Shown piece by piece: positions 23,601 to 33,512 of a stretch of DNA of 64,000 bases. The notes below the pieces were generated by a model. It did no database searches and was not told the origin of the DNA. It was given only the letters and a program-made list of their open reading frames with translations. Made by a program: the position numbers and the translations under genes. The first letter of the stretch is position 1. The number at the start of each line of letters is the position of its first letter. The stretch is from Tetradesmus obliquus (lineage: Eukaryota; Chlorophyta; Chlorophyceae; Sphaeropleales; Scenedesmaceae), in contig CP126199.1 in the NCBI GenBank assembly GCA_030272155.1, positions 682,001 through 746,000 on the forward strand. The letters run 5' to 3'.

Positions 23601-24058
23601 CAGACAGAGGCTGCTGTTCAGGCTCCGCATCGAATATTCGAATATTCATTAATGCGCAACAAAACAAAGCTCCGACAGCTGCTGTTGCCCAGGCAGACAC
23701 TCGCATTAATTCCAGAAACAGATGGAATTATGGTGCTGGAACATGTAAACAACCTGGCACTACAGCTGCTGTGTGGTGCGGTTGCAGAAACACTGGAGAT
23801 GGCTTATAAGCCATAATAAGCCGTAATTACCTCCTGCGCTGCAGCGCTAGCGCCGGTGCCGTTGCTCTGGTCAGTTGCCAGGCGCGTATCCACTGCAACA
23901 GCAGGTGGCATGTTTGTTCCTCGCTTGGGCATGCCTGCTCTGCTGCTAGGCCTGGCAACGTGAGTGATGGTGCTCAGCCCCCTGCGAGCAGCAGCTGCTG
24001 CAACAGGCCTAGGGGTTGCAAGTGCTTTGCAGCCGTTGCTGTTTGGTCTGCAGTGCAT
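11645..24058 (-). CDS. Class-3 lipase, plant phospholipase-A1-like, many exons
   Basis: Exons on the minus strand: 24058-23831, 23524-23351, 22965-22858, 21998-21855, 21481-21305, 20827-20653, 20225-19851, 19488-19382, 18717-18574, 18168-17976, 17576-17460, 17189-17071, 12415-12310, 11848-11645; about 790 residues. The alpha/beta-hydrolase core is clear: DIAVVFRGT, the nucleophile elbow TGHSLGGALA (Ser near 507), ITFAAPRVGN, LVNVHDVAPDVP (acid residue), then GARHNLEQYLH (catalytic His). The tail YCVPKCWW...NRGMV matches plant PLA1-II/DAD1-type lipases, which release fatty acids from membrane lipids. The N-terminus is Ala/Arg/Ser-rich and may be an organellar transit peptide. Exon 7 (about residues 336-460) encodes a hydrophobic insert. 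Junction phases match everywhere except exon 10 (18168-17976), which reads in one frame at its start and another from about 18090 on: a one-base slip, an unmodelled splice, or an assembly error. Confidence 0.85.
12020..12640 (-). repeat. Copies of both edges of lipase exon 13
   Basis: The exon at 12415-12310 starts VHGGQELLFNSL and ends GARHNLE. Its 5' edge, with its acceptor, recurs upstream near 12530-12480 and, more diverged, near 12640-12575. Its 3' edge (RHNLE plus GT) recurs downstream near 12230-12160 and 12065-12015. The single middle copy keeps the frame. Confidence 0.75.
12831..17063 (-). repeat. 94-bp tandem array, about 45 units, inside a lipase intron
   Basis: About 45 head-to-tail units of 94 bp occupy nearly all of the intron 12416-17070. 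On the minus strand each unit carries GTGCGCGTGCCCTTCTTCAG followed by GT, matching the 3' end and donor of exon 12 (17189-17071). Most units are identical; common variants are GTTTGTGC or GTGGGTGC after the donor, and CTGCTGACG or CTGTTGACG. The two or three units nearest exon 12 and the one at 12738-12830 are the most diverged, as expected for edges of an array homogenised by unequal exchange. Each unit also has a TGCAG shortly after the GT. Open frames of 82 codons seen in every unit are by-products of the repetition. Confidence 0.97.
17640..17725 (-). repeat. Copy of lipase exon 11 start
   Basis: This repeats the first 28 or so codons of the exon at 17576-17460 (LSWLGSVFRDR, then KHLWF), including the TGCAG acceptor. 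It lies upstream of the real exon and diverges after the Trp-Phe. Confidence 0.8.
18815..18914. repeat. 50-bp direct duplication in a lipase intron
   Basis: Two adjacent copies of a segment running from TCAGCAGCCTGT to GGGCATGCTGAA differ at only a few positions. They lie in the intron between exons 8 and 9 of the lipase gene. Confidence 0.8.
19745..20445 (-). repeat. Copies of both edges of lipase exon 7
   Basis: The first about 45 codons of exon 7 (VAVDAWVKS, then FLQGAITSAA and LLGIT) recur at 20440-20290 with a good acceptor in the same phase, but without a clear donor. The last codons of exon 7 (FKQMYAG-like, with GTGGGT-like donor) recur near 19790-19750. The real exon between them (20225-19851) is the only complete one. 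Confidence 0.8.
20900..22235 (-). repeat. Copies of the starts of lipase exons 4, 5 and 6
   Basis: Upstream of exon 6 the DAKV(L)Q start recurs near 20935-20905 and 21015-20990. Upstream of exon 5 the start IVKQMQADSGDYKLVIKEG recurs at 21607-21530. Upstream of exon 4 the start AVYDTLETKD recurs near 22110-22080 and 22232-22200. Most copies retain a pyrimidine-rich, CAG-ending acceptor, and each diverges within the exon. Confidence 0.75.
21095..21284. repeat. 38-bp minisatellite, five units
   Basis: Units begin at 21095, 21133, 21171, 21209 and 21247 with exact 38-bp spacing and almost no divergence (CCGATGCACTCAGTGAGAGT, then CCTGCAAGACTCACGCAG). The array lies in the intron between lipase exons 5 and 6. 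Confidence 0.95.
22487..22512. repeat. Interstitial plant-type telomere repeat
   Basis: Three full CCCTAAA units followed by CCCTT lie inside a lipase intron. The motif is the Arabidopsis-type telomere unit, also used by several green algae, rather than the Chlamydomonas TTTTAGGG form. CCTGAACCCT-like degenerate words continue to about 22810. Confidence 0.9.
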
Positions 24059-24863
24059 AATGCCAGAGAAAAAGTTTCAATAAGCGAGTGAGCGCTTGGT
24101 ATTGTTGTTTTCCGCCATGGCAGCGTAACATCCATTCACCATGGCAAGTACCACAGTGGGCGAGTACGGATACGCACGGCACGATACAGGCCAACTGGTC
24201 TGCAGCTTCTATTGCATCAACACAAGCCTATGCGTTCGTCGAGCTAGGCCACTATTGCTGTGTCACCGCAAGCGGTCTGGTGCCAGTGCAGAATCCCCAG
24301 TGGTGATGCGAGCCTCACTTATCAGACATCCGAGTAGGATTGAAAGCAAATAATCAGCATGAAATTGTTCTAGTATAAACGTACAGTCCAAGCGGAGACA
24401 TGGCTGCTTGCAAGCACCCTGCCGTGCACCTCTGCCAAAAGAGATCGCTCCGAAACCTCACCTGCAACAACTAGCGTGCTGCCTCACTAGCATATTCATG
24501 CCCGAAAACCTCCAACTGTGCGGTCTAAAGCGCCTGCTGCGTTCTTCGCTGTGCGTTCACCTGACATAAATTGTTCACAGTCGTGAGGCAGCACCAGCTA
24601 TCACAAATGAACATCCACACAGCTTGTAAACGACGTATCAGCAGAAACGGAAGCGCTGTCTCCTCAAGGCAGGCATCCAAGTTGTACAAAGGCCCAAAGC
24701 CCAAAACACTCTGATCCCTGTGGGGTTTCCAATTTTCCTGGCTGAGCCTGGTGACTAAACGTGTTATAATATTAGATACATCGAGCAACGACGCTGAATT
24801 GTCGGATGGATTGCCGTCAAGGTGTGTCACTGCACCCTGCCACAGCAGCAGCAGCAGCTGGCC
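24059..24863. other. Divergent intergenic region
   Basis: This lies between the lipase start (minus) and a possible small secreted-protein frame (plus). It probably holds the lipase promoter. No motif could be assigned with confidence, and a minus-strand frame near 24525-25046 shows no recognisable domain. Confidence 0.4.
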
Positions 24864-25127
24864 ATGGCCGCCAGCTGCAGAGGCTCTGCCGCACTTGTGC
24901 TGCTGGTGACACTGCTTGCAATGAGCAGCGCTGCGCAATGTAGTATGGCAGGAGCTACCAGCACAATCAGCGAGCGTCACAACAATCACACGCATGCCCT
25001 GCTGTATCAAGCAACAAACTGCATTAGGGTTCTCAGCAAGCAGCATTCAAAGCAGGGTACTACCGCATCTAGTAGATGCTGTCGCGGAACAGGACAGCTT
25101 GCGACTGCTGCTGTGCACATCCCATGA
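24864..25127 (+). CDS. Possible small secreted protein
   Basis: An ATG at 24864 opens an 87-residue frame. Its first 26 residues look like a signal peptide: a short basic start (MAASCRG), a hydrophobic core (AALVLLVTLLAM) and a small-residue cleavage region (SSAAQC). The rest is Ser/Thr/Cys-containing and matches no family I know. It could be the first exon of a longer gene, since a GGTACTACC donor-like site occurs near 25057. Without a conserved domain or transcript evidence this remains tentative. Confidence 0.3.
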   Translation: MAASCRGSAALVLLVTLLAMSSAAQCSMAGATSTISERHNNHTHALLYQATNCIRVLSKQHSKQGTTASSRCCRGTGQLATAAVHIP

Positions 25128-25284
25128 AGAAGCTGTTACAAAGTCACTGCATCACTGTGATACAGCACCAGTCACTGAATGACGGTCAGACAGCAGTCCA
25201 GACAGCCAGCAAGTGCACAACAGCCGCTGGTGGCACCGTCAGTGCCGTTGCCCCCAGGCCATCGTGGCTACTGAGGGCGGCACT

Positions 25285-25463
25285 GACCAGGTTATCTTTT
25301 GAATGCAGGTAATACTAGAACAAATAGGAGGAGCAGCAGCACCACAACATTGAAGTTGCAGCAGCCATGCTGGTCCTGGGGGGCCCCTTCTTGCTATGTG
25401 AGTACGCATTATGTTGCATGAAATGATATACCTGAATTGATTGACCTGCTTGCACGTTATAAC
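25285..25463 (+). repeat. Dispersed repeat, copy 1 of 2
   Basis: This segment is clearly homologous to 62083-62280: both run from GCACTGACCAGG (or GCGCTGACCAGG) through TGCAGGTAATAC, CAGCAGCCATG and ATGTGAGTA, to CTTGCACGTT. The match is broken by small indels. It contains an acceptor-like TGCAG and a donor-like GTGAGT. It could be a short transposable element or a duplicated gene fragment. Confidence 0.75.
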
Positions 25464-25545
25464 CCTTGAATATACCAGCCGTGCTGTGCAGCTTGATGCC
25501 GTGTGCGCGCTTCAGCCTTGTTTGCCAGGAAGATCATCATCGATG

Positions 25546-25576
25546 ATTGTTGAATCATAATCGATGATTCAACAAT
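25546..25576. repeat. Perfect 13-bp inverted repeat
   Basis: Arms ATTGTTGAATCAT (25546-25558) and ATGATTCAACAAT (25564-25576) are separated by five bases. It lies in the intergenic stretch 25464-26026, where no gene was recognised. Confidence 0.85.
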
Positions 25577-26026
25577 AACTGCTGTAGGCTACAACGTAAC
25601 AGACGCAGCGCTATATACCAGCAAGGCACAAAAACTGCTGACTTCTCTGTGAATGCAGCTACCAGCAGGTGATTAGCACAATGCACTGCTTGTCCATAAC
25701 CCAGTATGAAGTAACATGTGACACTAACTGTCAAACATGAAAGCCCTGCACATTTCCACATCACACCGTCTCACTCACACACATGTCACACTCGAGCGCT
25801 GCACAGCTGCCCGCCATCACGCTACAAACCATGTGTCAAGAATCCCCTGCACCCAAAGTCATGACACATCAGCACATCCACAGCTCAAGCACATAAGCTG
25901 CAGCTTGTTGAAGCAGATATATCATGGCCGCAACCAGCCTCTCACCTCCCCAACCGCTGGTTGCCTACCTCTGCTGCTGATCTGAGACAAATAATCAGAT
26001 GACACCTGAAAGAGCCAATGCCCCTC

Positions 26027-28146
26027 TCACGCCACTGCCGGCTGCTTCGCTGCCTCTGCTGTGGCCCGCTGCGCTGCGTCCGCCTCCTCTGCTGCTCTAA
26101 CCGCCGCCTTGATGGCTGCGCGCAACTCCTTGCGCTGCTCCATGATCTCTTCCCGCTTGGCCTGCTGCGCTTCTCGCCGCCGCGCGCGGCGCGCTACGCG
26201 GCCCTCATCTGCATGTGCACAATAGTCAGGTTGTTTGCTTGCTGTTGTTGGTGTCGACGGTGGTGTTGACAGTAGGGTCTGCCAGAAAGGGCGGCAAGAA
26301 GAAATCGTCCAACATGCCAGCAGCATGTAACACCTGCTGCCTTGAAACATACAACGTGGCGGCATGTGCAGCCCAATGCTGTTGACGACTCTTGGCCCGA
26401 TAACGCTGCCATCAAGCTGCCTATAAGAACCAGCCCAGCCCCAAATAGCCTTGATACATATCAGCATGCATGAGGGGTGCACACTCACAGCTACGTCCCG
26501 TGGCGATGACTGGCGACAGGCTGTCCCTGTCTGCGTAGTTGCCCCATGCGCCGTAGTTCCCACCATTGATCTTGATGGGCCGCAGCAGCCGCGGCGCTGA
26601 CTGGCACGCCTCGCAGCAGCAGCCGTGAAACCTGGCGGCAGCAGCAGCAGCAGCAGCAGCGACAGCAGCAGCAGCAGTGTCAGCGGCAGGGTCAGAAGCA
26701 GTGACAGAAGCACAGCCCAGGGTGTAGGGAGCAACAAGCCTTGTTGTGCGTGTTGGTAAGCAACAGCAAACTGTGGCACGTATGGTGAGCGGCCGCCTAG
26801 TGATTCCCTACATGTGTCCGTTCCCAGGCAGCTGCCAGCAAGCACTGCACCACCATGCAGCAAGTGCAGGTGGCACCATAAACTTCCAACGAAGCACAAT
26901 CTGCCGGCCTCACTTGGCCTTGCAGGCGTTGCAGGCGATGAAGAGCTCGTTGCAGTCGATGTTGGCGCAGTTGACGTGCGGCAGCGCAGCGGGCGCCTCG
27001 CCGCACATGCTGCAGGGCACGGCAGCAGGCAGGCCCTCACCTGCACACCACATGGTTTGCGGGGCAGCAAGCAACAGGGTCAGCATGCCACATGATACAA
27101 ACGCAGCTTCAGCCCTGGCAGAGAGGTGACTTCTTCAGGCAGCAACTTCAACAGCAGATCAAGCTTGACACGTCTAGTCTGGTGAGGAGCAGCTATGGGA
27201 TGTCCAGGTCCACACAATTACACACCTGCTCATGTGGGGGCGTGCAGCCTTCTATTTCTCCAGTAACGATATGCGATATGCGAACCCCTGGCACTCACCC
27301 TCCTGCAGCTTGCCGTCCAGCGCGGGATTAATTGCCATGCGCCCGTCAGAAAACACATCTCAGCATCACACTGGTTGCAGCCGTCAAATCGAACAATTGA
27401 CAGCAGTACTCACCCTCCTGCAGCTTGCCGTCTAGAGCGGGATTAATTGCCATGCGCCCGTCAAACACGAACAGGCTGCCCTGCCAGTGCTCGCTGCCTT
27501 CCTCCTTCAGGTAGTGCTGGATGCCGCCGTGCAGCGTGTACAGGTTCTTGAAGCCCTTCTGGCGCAGCAGCGCGCTGTACACGTCGCAGCGGATACCGCC
27601 AGTGCAGTACATCTGCAGCAAAACATAGAAGTGTGAATGTTCAATTGGACGCAACAAACATAAGGGTTTGCAGTCCTTCTGGCGCAGCAGCGCACTGTAC
27701 ACATCGCAGCTGATGCTGCCAGTGCAGTACATCTGCACATGAGAAAGCCAGAAAATGCAGGCGGACGATGTGGGAGCGGGAACACAGCAGCGCAGCAGCG
27801 CACTGTACACATCGCAGCTGATGCCGCCAGTGCAGTAAGTCTGCGTGAGCACGCAGGCAGTTTAGGCTGTACACAGGCTTGCTGCAGGGCTTGTGGCCAG
27901 AGAAGTGATTATGGATAAGCAGGTGCTGCACGCGCCGCATGAGAGAAGCAGGGGCTTATGTTCGTTGAAATCTTAGGGCAAGCTAAGAAAGATGATCCAC
28001 TATGCCAACAGCACCAACCGCGGCCATGACACGCAAGTAGCCCTGCTGTGAGCAACCAAATGCGTCTCACCATGACCTCTGTGTTCTCTGGGTCGGTGCC
28101 TTTGAGTGGGGTGGGCACACTGTCCTCCCCTACTCCAGGCGTCTCT

Positions 28147-28189
<43 letters not shown>

Positions 28190-28615
28190 TGGTGGCAGTC
28201 ACATGGGTGTGCAGCACGCGAAGACGCCCAATCAAAGCAGCCCACATAACCACGCAAGTCCCTGTCACAGCGCTCAAGGATGCATCAGCATCAGCATACA
28301 TCCGCAGCAGCACCAGCAACATCGTCAGCATTAGCATTAGCATGTATCAGCATGCATCAGCACCACCGGTGGTGCATCAGCAGTCACCTACACACCTGCA
28401 AACACTTCTTCATCCGGCCGCGGGGCCCAGTCGAAGTGCCCGGCGTTCCACTGTGACCAAGAACACAGCACACAGCATTGACAAGCAACTGTCGCTGACT
28501 GACCAACCAACCAACCAACCTGCAAACACTTCTTCATCTGGCCGCGGGGCCCAGTCGAAGTGCCCCGCGTCCCACTCGTAGTCGTTGCGCAGGTCCATCA
28601 CCACCACGCGCTTGC

Positions 28616-28678
<63 letters not shown>

Positions 28679-30288
28679 TGCAAAAAGTGTCGTCAGCTGC
28701 GTAAGTGCGCATGGAGAGAAACAGCTACGTACATCACTGCATGTACTAGAAGCCTGTCTAGGACAGCAGAGCAGCATGCCAAAGTGTCGACAACCGAGGG
28801 CAGCCATGCTGCATGCACCGCCCTTCATTGACCCTGGTCACTCGGGGTGCTGTCAGTGCCGGGTAAGCAGGAGCAGGAGTGATGTGGTGCGCAGCGGCTT
28901 ACAGCACAAGGCTGCACGGCGGGGCACTGCCGGCACACAGCACAGTGCCGCCAGGCCGCCAGCACGCACGGAGGTGTGAACATCAGATACAGAGACGCTA
29001 CATGAAATCGCATGTGCAAACTGAAACTTGAATCTGTATACCAGTTCGCAACTACTTGGAGACGGACAGAAAACAGCACACACTGCCATGCTGCCACATT
29101 GCCATGCGTCTGACCAATCACACACGTGCTCGCGCAGGCAGCATGCGCGCAGCATGTGTGCCTAGCCCACCGGCACCTCAGCGCCCGCCGCCACCGCCGC
29201 ATTTACCGCATCGGCCGCATCCAGCTTTTCCCGCCACTGCTGCTGCTCAAAGAGTCTAATCACAAGATCATGCTCATGAAAGCAGCATGAACGCGCCACG
29301 CATGTCAAGCATGTGCCTAAATCCACACTGCCATGCGGCTGACTACAGCACTCATGCTTTCGCAAGCAGCATCAAGGCGCAATGCGCGCAGCATGTGTGC
29401 CTAACCCACCGGCACCTCAGCGCCCGCCGCCACCGCCGCATTTACCGCATTGGCCGCATCCAGCTTCTCCCGCCACTGCTGCGGCTGCAGCGGCGTCGCC
29501 CTCATGGCTGGGTCGGTGCATGGGATGGCTGCCATGCCTCCTGCCAAGCTAATCAGGTTGGGCTTGTATTTGAGGCGCAGTTTGGGGAATGCGGGGCCTG
29601 CTGTGGGCCACAGCGTGTGGAAGAGGCCGGCAAATTCTGGCTGGGCGGCAACCCAGGCCACATACGCCTGCAACACCAGAAGCAAAAGGCGGAATACAGC
29701 AGACAACAGGTTGGTGAGGAGCAGCTTGGGGTGTTGGCAGATGCGAACATGCGTGCAGGGGATGGCCGCCATGCCTCCTGCTGCGCTGGTCAGGTTTGGT
29801 TTGTATTTCAGGCACAGTTTGGGGAAGGCAGGGCCGGCTGTGGGCCACAGCGTGTGGAAGAGGCCGGCGAATTCTGGCTGGGCCGCCACCCAGGCAACGT
29901 ATGCCTGTAAAAGGAAAGCGACAAAAGAAGAGCATCGCCATCGCAGGTTTTCACATGGAGCAGCATGCACCAAGCGCGCCGCGGGCACCAGACAAGCGGA
30001 TGATGCACCTGCTGTTGCTGCTGCTGCCACTGAAGTCAATGCCCGCAGGCATCTTCATGCCTGCTGACAACTCCTATGTCCCCCTACAGGTGTCCCCCTA
30101 CAGGTGCGGCCGGTGCCCTGCAGCTGCTGCTGCAGCTCTTCCGCACAAACAGTGCATGCTGCAGCCGCTGCTGCTGCAGCTATGCCACCTGCCCTGCTGC
30201 TGTCAAGCCTCCCGCTGACCACTCGCAGCCATTGCTGACAAACAACACCACACCCACGAACACTGCGTTTGTGTGACATGCACGCATG

Positions 30289-30333
<45 letters not shown>

Positions 30334-31937
30334 GCACCTCTGTGTGCTCCCACAGCCCCCCTCCCTGGCAGTTGATGCCCCACAACAAAAACATACACTG
30401 GCCCTGCTGCTGCCGCTGCTGCGCCTGCTGCTGCTGCTGCTGCCGCTGCAGCTGCTGCGGCTGCTGCTCCTGCTGCTGCTGCTGCTGCTGCGCACCTCTG
30501 TGTGCTCCCTCAGCCCCCCTCCCTGGCAGTTGATGCCCTGGGCGCTGATGTAGATGCGGCCGCAGATGGAGTCCAGGCCATTGCTAGAAATGAAGGCCTT
30601 GTGGCGCGCCAGCATCTGCAGGCACATTAGCAGCAGCAGCAGCAGCAGCAGCATGCGTCAAATCTCCTTCAGCTGAGTTATAAGATGGAGTCCAGGCCAT
30701 TGCGAAAAATAAAGGCCTTGTGGCGCGCCAGCATCTGCAGGGACGTCAGACGCAGCATAACGCACCAGGCAGCAGTACTTATACATGTGCCGCAACCTGT
30801 TGCAACCTGTTGCATGCAGAGCCATACCTGCTGTTGTCATGGCGCCACTGCCCCTGTCGTGCCATGACAGCATCCAGTCAGCTAGTCACAAGCTTACCAT
30901 GTCACTGAATGGCCAGTGGTGCCACAACAAGAGCAAGCATACGTCCCTGCGTGCATGCTGCATGTGCAGATTCCTGGCTGCTGCTCGCTGTACCTGCTAC
31001 CACCGTGATTTGCAGCGGCAGCAGCTTCATGCTGCTGCTGCTGCTGCTAGATGGCTACTCTGCTGGTGCCAGCCAGGCATGCACTCCAGCACAGGCAGCA
31101 GCGGTGCACAGCCGTGCAGCTGGTGCTGTATGCTGTGGCAACATTGCTGCCCAGCAGCTGTTCTTTGCTGTAGCGCAGCCCAGCCGTGTTGCTACATGCT
31201 GTGTTGCTGTGGCAGCACTGCTGCCTGGCCCTGCAGCAGCTGCAGCACAGATCAGCACCACAAAACTCGCACAGACCAGCACACCCACAACTGGCAGCTC
31301 ACCTCCTCGGGGTCTGCAAGGTCCAACAGGTGGTAGAAATTTGCTGCTGCTGCACGCTGCATATGCATACGGCCACAAACAGCAGTGGCAGCTGCAGCAT
31401 GCTGCTGCTAGTGGCCTGCTGTGCTCTGCTGGTGCCAGCCATGCAGCCTAGCACATCAGGTGCACAGCCAAGCGGCTAATGCTGGATGCTGTGTTGCTGT
31501 GGCATTACTGCTGCGCAACTCTGCACTGCAGCTGCAGCACAGCACAGTCAAACTACAACAGCATAAAACCTGTTGCTCACCTCCTCAGGGTCTGCAAGGT
31601 CCACCAGGTGGTAGAAGTTGAGAACGGTCCAGTCTCCTGCAAGCTGCTGCTCTCCTTCTACTGCTGCTGCAGCACCGCCAGCTGCTTCTTCTTCTGCTGC
31701 TTCTGCTGCCTCTGCTGCTGCTGCCGCTATTGAGTGCTGCCAGCGCCTGCTGCCGCTGCAGCAGCTGACTGGCTGCACCTGGGCATGCAGCAGCTGGCTG
31801 ATGCTGCTGAGGGATAGGCTGCTGCTGCTGTTGCGGTTGCTGTTGACGCATGATGCTAAATGGGGTGGCAGCAGCACCTGGGCTCGAGTGGTCACCCAGC
31901 GTGCCTGAAGCTTGCTGGCATGATTGAACAGCTGCAT
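26027..31937 (-). CDS. Rhodanese-domain protein of the TrhO/UPF0176 type
   Basis: The nine-exon model complement(26027..26208, 26489..26631, 26914..27040, 27414..27612, 28071..28144, 28520..28616, 29410..29667, 30496..30615, 31581..31937) is 1,557 nt and closes in frame (518 residues), with junctions of phases 0, 1 and 2 all matching. Residues 1-60 look like a chloroplast or mitochondrial transit peptide. TrhO features follow: LNFYHLVDL, then GRIYISAQGIN, KLRLKYKPNL, and VVVMDLRNDYEWDAGHF. The rhodanese active loop is MYCTGGIRC, with Cys305 as expected nucleophile and Cys311. A C-terminal Cys-rich part (CSMCGEAP, NIDCNELFIACNACKAK, CCCEAC) resembles plant rhodanese-like protein 8. Bacterial TrhO hydroxylates U34 of tRNA; an equivalent organellar role is inferred. 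The end is a basic, Ala-rich helix. An ATG further upstream (32324) is open too, but the transit-like start at 31937 is preferred. Confidence 0.9.
27290..31345 (-). repeat. Partial exon copies in seven introns of the rhodanese gene
   Basis: Second or third copies of exon edges occur at 27345-27290 (NPALDGKLQEG with donor), 27735-27665 and 27842-27785 (YCTGG-type start of the active-site exon, with acceptor), 28452-28397 (FDWAPRPDEEVFA with donor), 29235-29160 (end of the KYKPNL exon), 29906-29760 (its start), 30375-30330 (CQGGGLWEHTE with donor), 30745-30680 (start ARHKAF) and 31345-31305 (FYHLLDLADPEE with donor). Starts lie upstream and ends lie downstream of the exon that keeps the frame. 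Confidence 0.85.
28811..28971 (-). mobile_element. 161-bp interspersed element, copy 1 of 3
   Basis: The reverse complement of this segment matches 47871-48031 and 48884-49044 over the same 161 bp, from CCGTGCGYGCTGGCGGCCTGG to AAGGGCGGYGCATGC, with only a few substitutions. Flanks differ, so the ends are sharp. It lies in an intron of the rhodanese gene. It has no clear terminal inverted repeats, poly-A tail or tRNA-like promoter boxes; its class is unknown. Confidence 0.85.
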
Positions 31938-33509
31938 GACTGCGTGCTGGCTATCTTGAGAGTGATATATATGCACTAAAGGCCCAGTAAATGAAGCTTC
32001 TCGCGAGAAAAGGCCAAAAGCCAGAGGCAGTCCCGCTACGCAGGCCGGAAGCAGCCCTATCAGCGGCCTCAGCTGGCGCCGCAGATACAAAACTACTGCA
32101 AGCTCCAATGCTGTTGAGAATTGTTCGATGAAAAGCAGGATTGCGACTGCATATACGAAACACCAGTAAGCTGGCCAGTCTGTAGGAGTAGTCGGTAGTT
32201 CGGCCGATGAACGTACTAAAACAGCAGCCTCGAACATCTCACTGCGCTGCAATTGCTTTGCGGAAATTATCGAGGCGTCCTGGTGGTGGGCGCACGTAAT
32301 GTAACAGGTAATGTGACGTGCCACAGCTGCTGCTCAGGCAGTGCACATGCGGTGACGCTGTTACCTGAAATGCGAAATCCGACTACATGGTAACGGCTCA
32401 GTTGACATCAGCAACTAAGCGAGCTGCGCGCTATTCTGCACACTCGCCAGTTGACTGGCCATCACACCAGGCCCTCAGTACCGGGTACTGCGGCAGATGG
32501 AATGAAGCAGCAGGACCCCGCGCCCATATTCCGGTTGCTGCAGCCTGCAGAAGCCACAGTTACAGATTGACTCATCAGACAAAAGACCATATGACTTGAG
32601 AGCATGGTCTGTGTGTTGCTTATGCAGCACATGTGGCTTGGCATGCCAAGGCCTGGCCTGAGCTCAGGGATGGCTGGAGATGCAGCACAGCGAATGTTCA
32701 ATTTTTCTAAAACTCTTGATATGACATCCCGCAGTCACTACAGAGGTTGTCTGCCAGTGATGCGGGCGGTGTTCAACCCAATTTAAAAGTGCATGAAAGT
32801 GGCACTTGGGGTACATTGCGGTGCAGGGCATGACCTTCTGACGGAGTTAAGGGTATGACCTTCGGACGGGGTGCAGGGCGTGGCCTTCAGATGGGGTGCA
32901 GGGCGTAACCTTCTGACCGGGTGCAGGGCGTAACCTTCTATGGACACGACACAACATGATTCGTCTATAAAGACCACGATTGGATCCTCACATGAGTATC
33001 ATCTGCACTAAATCAAAACGCTCTGTTGTGTCCTTTCAAGTTGTTCCTTACTGCTCCCTTACCGTTCCGGAATAGCACCAGCCGTGCAGAAGTTCGCTAC
33101 ATTCGCGCATCGGGATTGAGTCATCTACGCAATAGTTGTAAACGCTTGAAGCCGTTTTAAGGTGAGCTGCAATCTGTTGATGCCGGTCACGGTAGCAGCA
33201 CCATGTGCAGCTCACAGCGTGTCTCAGGATGCAGCAGTGTAGCTAGCAACTTGTTTGGCAGATAGAAGCATGTCCAATCAGTGCGATGTGAAGCAGCTGC
33301 CGTCAGCCTTCTCCTCCTGACTCAGCAGATGGCAGGCTGGCAGGCCTGCTGCTTTCAGGCTTGATTGGTCATGCCAGCAGGCACCTGTACCCTAGCTAGT
33401 GCTGCTGCAGCCAATGTCCGGAGTGCTCCAACTGCCGATACAAGCCTCAGCTGACAGTTGTGTGGTTCAGCCTTGTTCTTGGGTTCCCCGAGCAGGCTCC
33501 TAGCGCTAG
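31938..33509. other. Intergenic; short tandem repeat at 32818-32940
   Basis: No gene was recognised. About five degenerate units of roughly 23-26 bp around GGTGCAGGGCGTAACCTTC lie at 32818-32940. The promoter of the rhodanese gene probably lies at its lower end. Confidence 0.5.
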
Positions 33510-33512
33510 CAT

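Noticed and set aside
28140-28190. Long Ala runs in the rhodanese region as coding
   Set aside because: The CAG tract lies just upstream of the acceptor at 28145; matching phase 1 splicing into ETPGVGEDS excludes it from the protein.
31938-32324. Upstream extension of the rhodanese protein with a hydrophobic stretch
   Set aside because: The extra 129 codons do not fit the family, while the start at 31937 gives a normal transit-like N-terminus.
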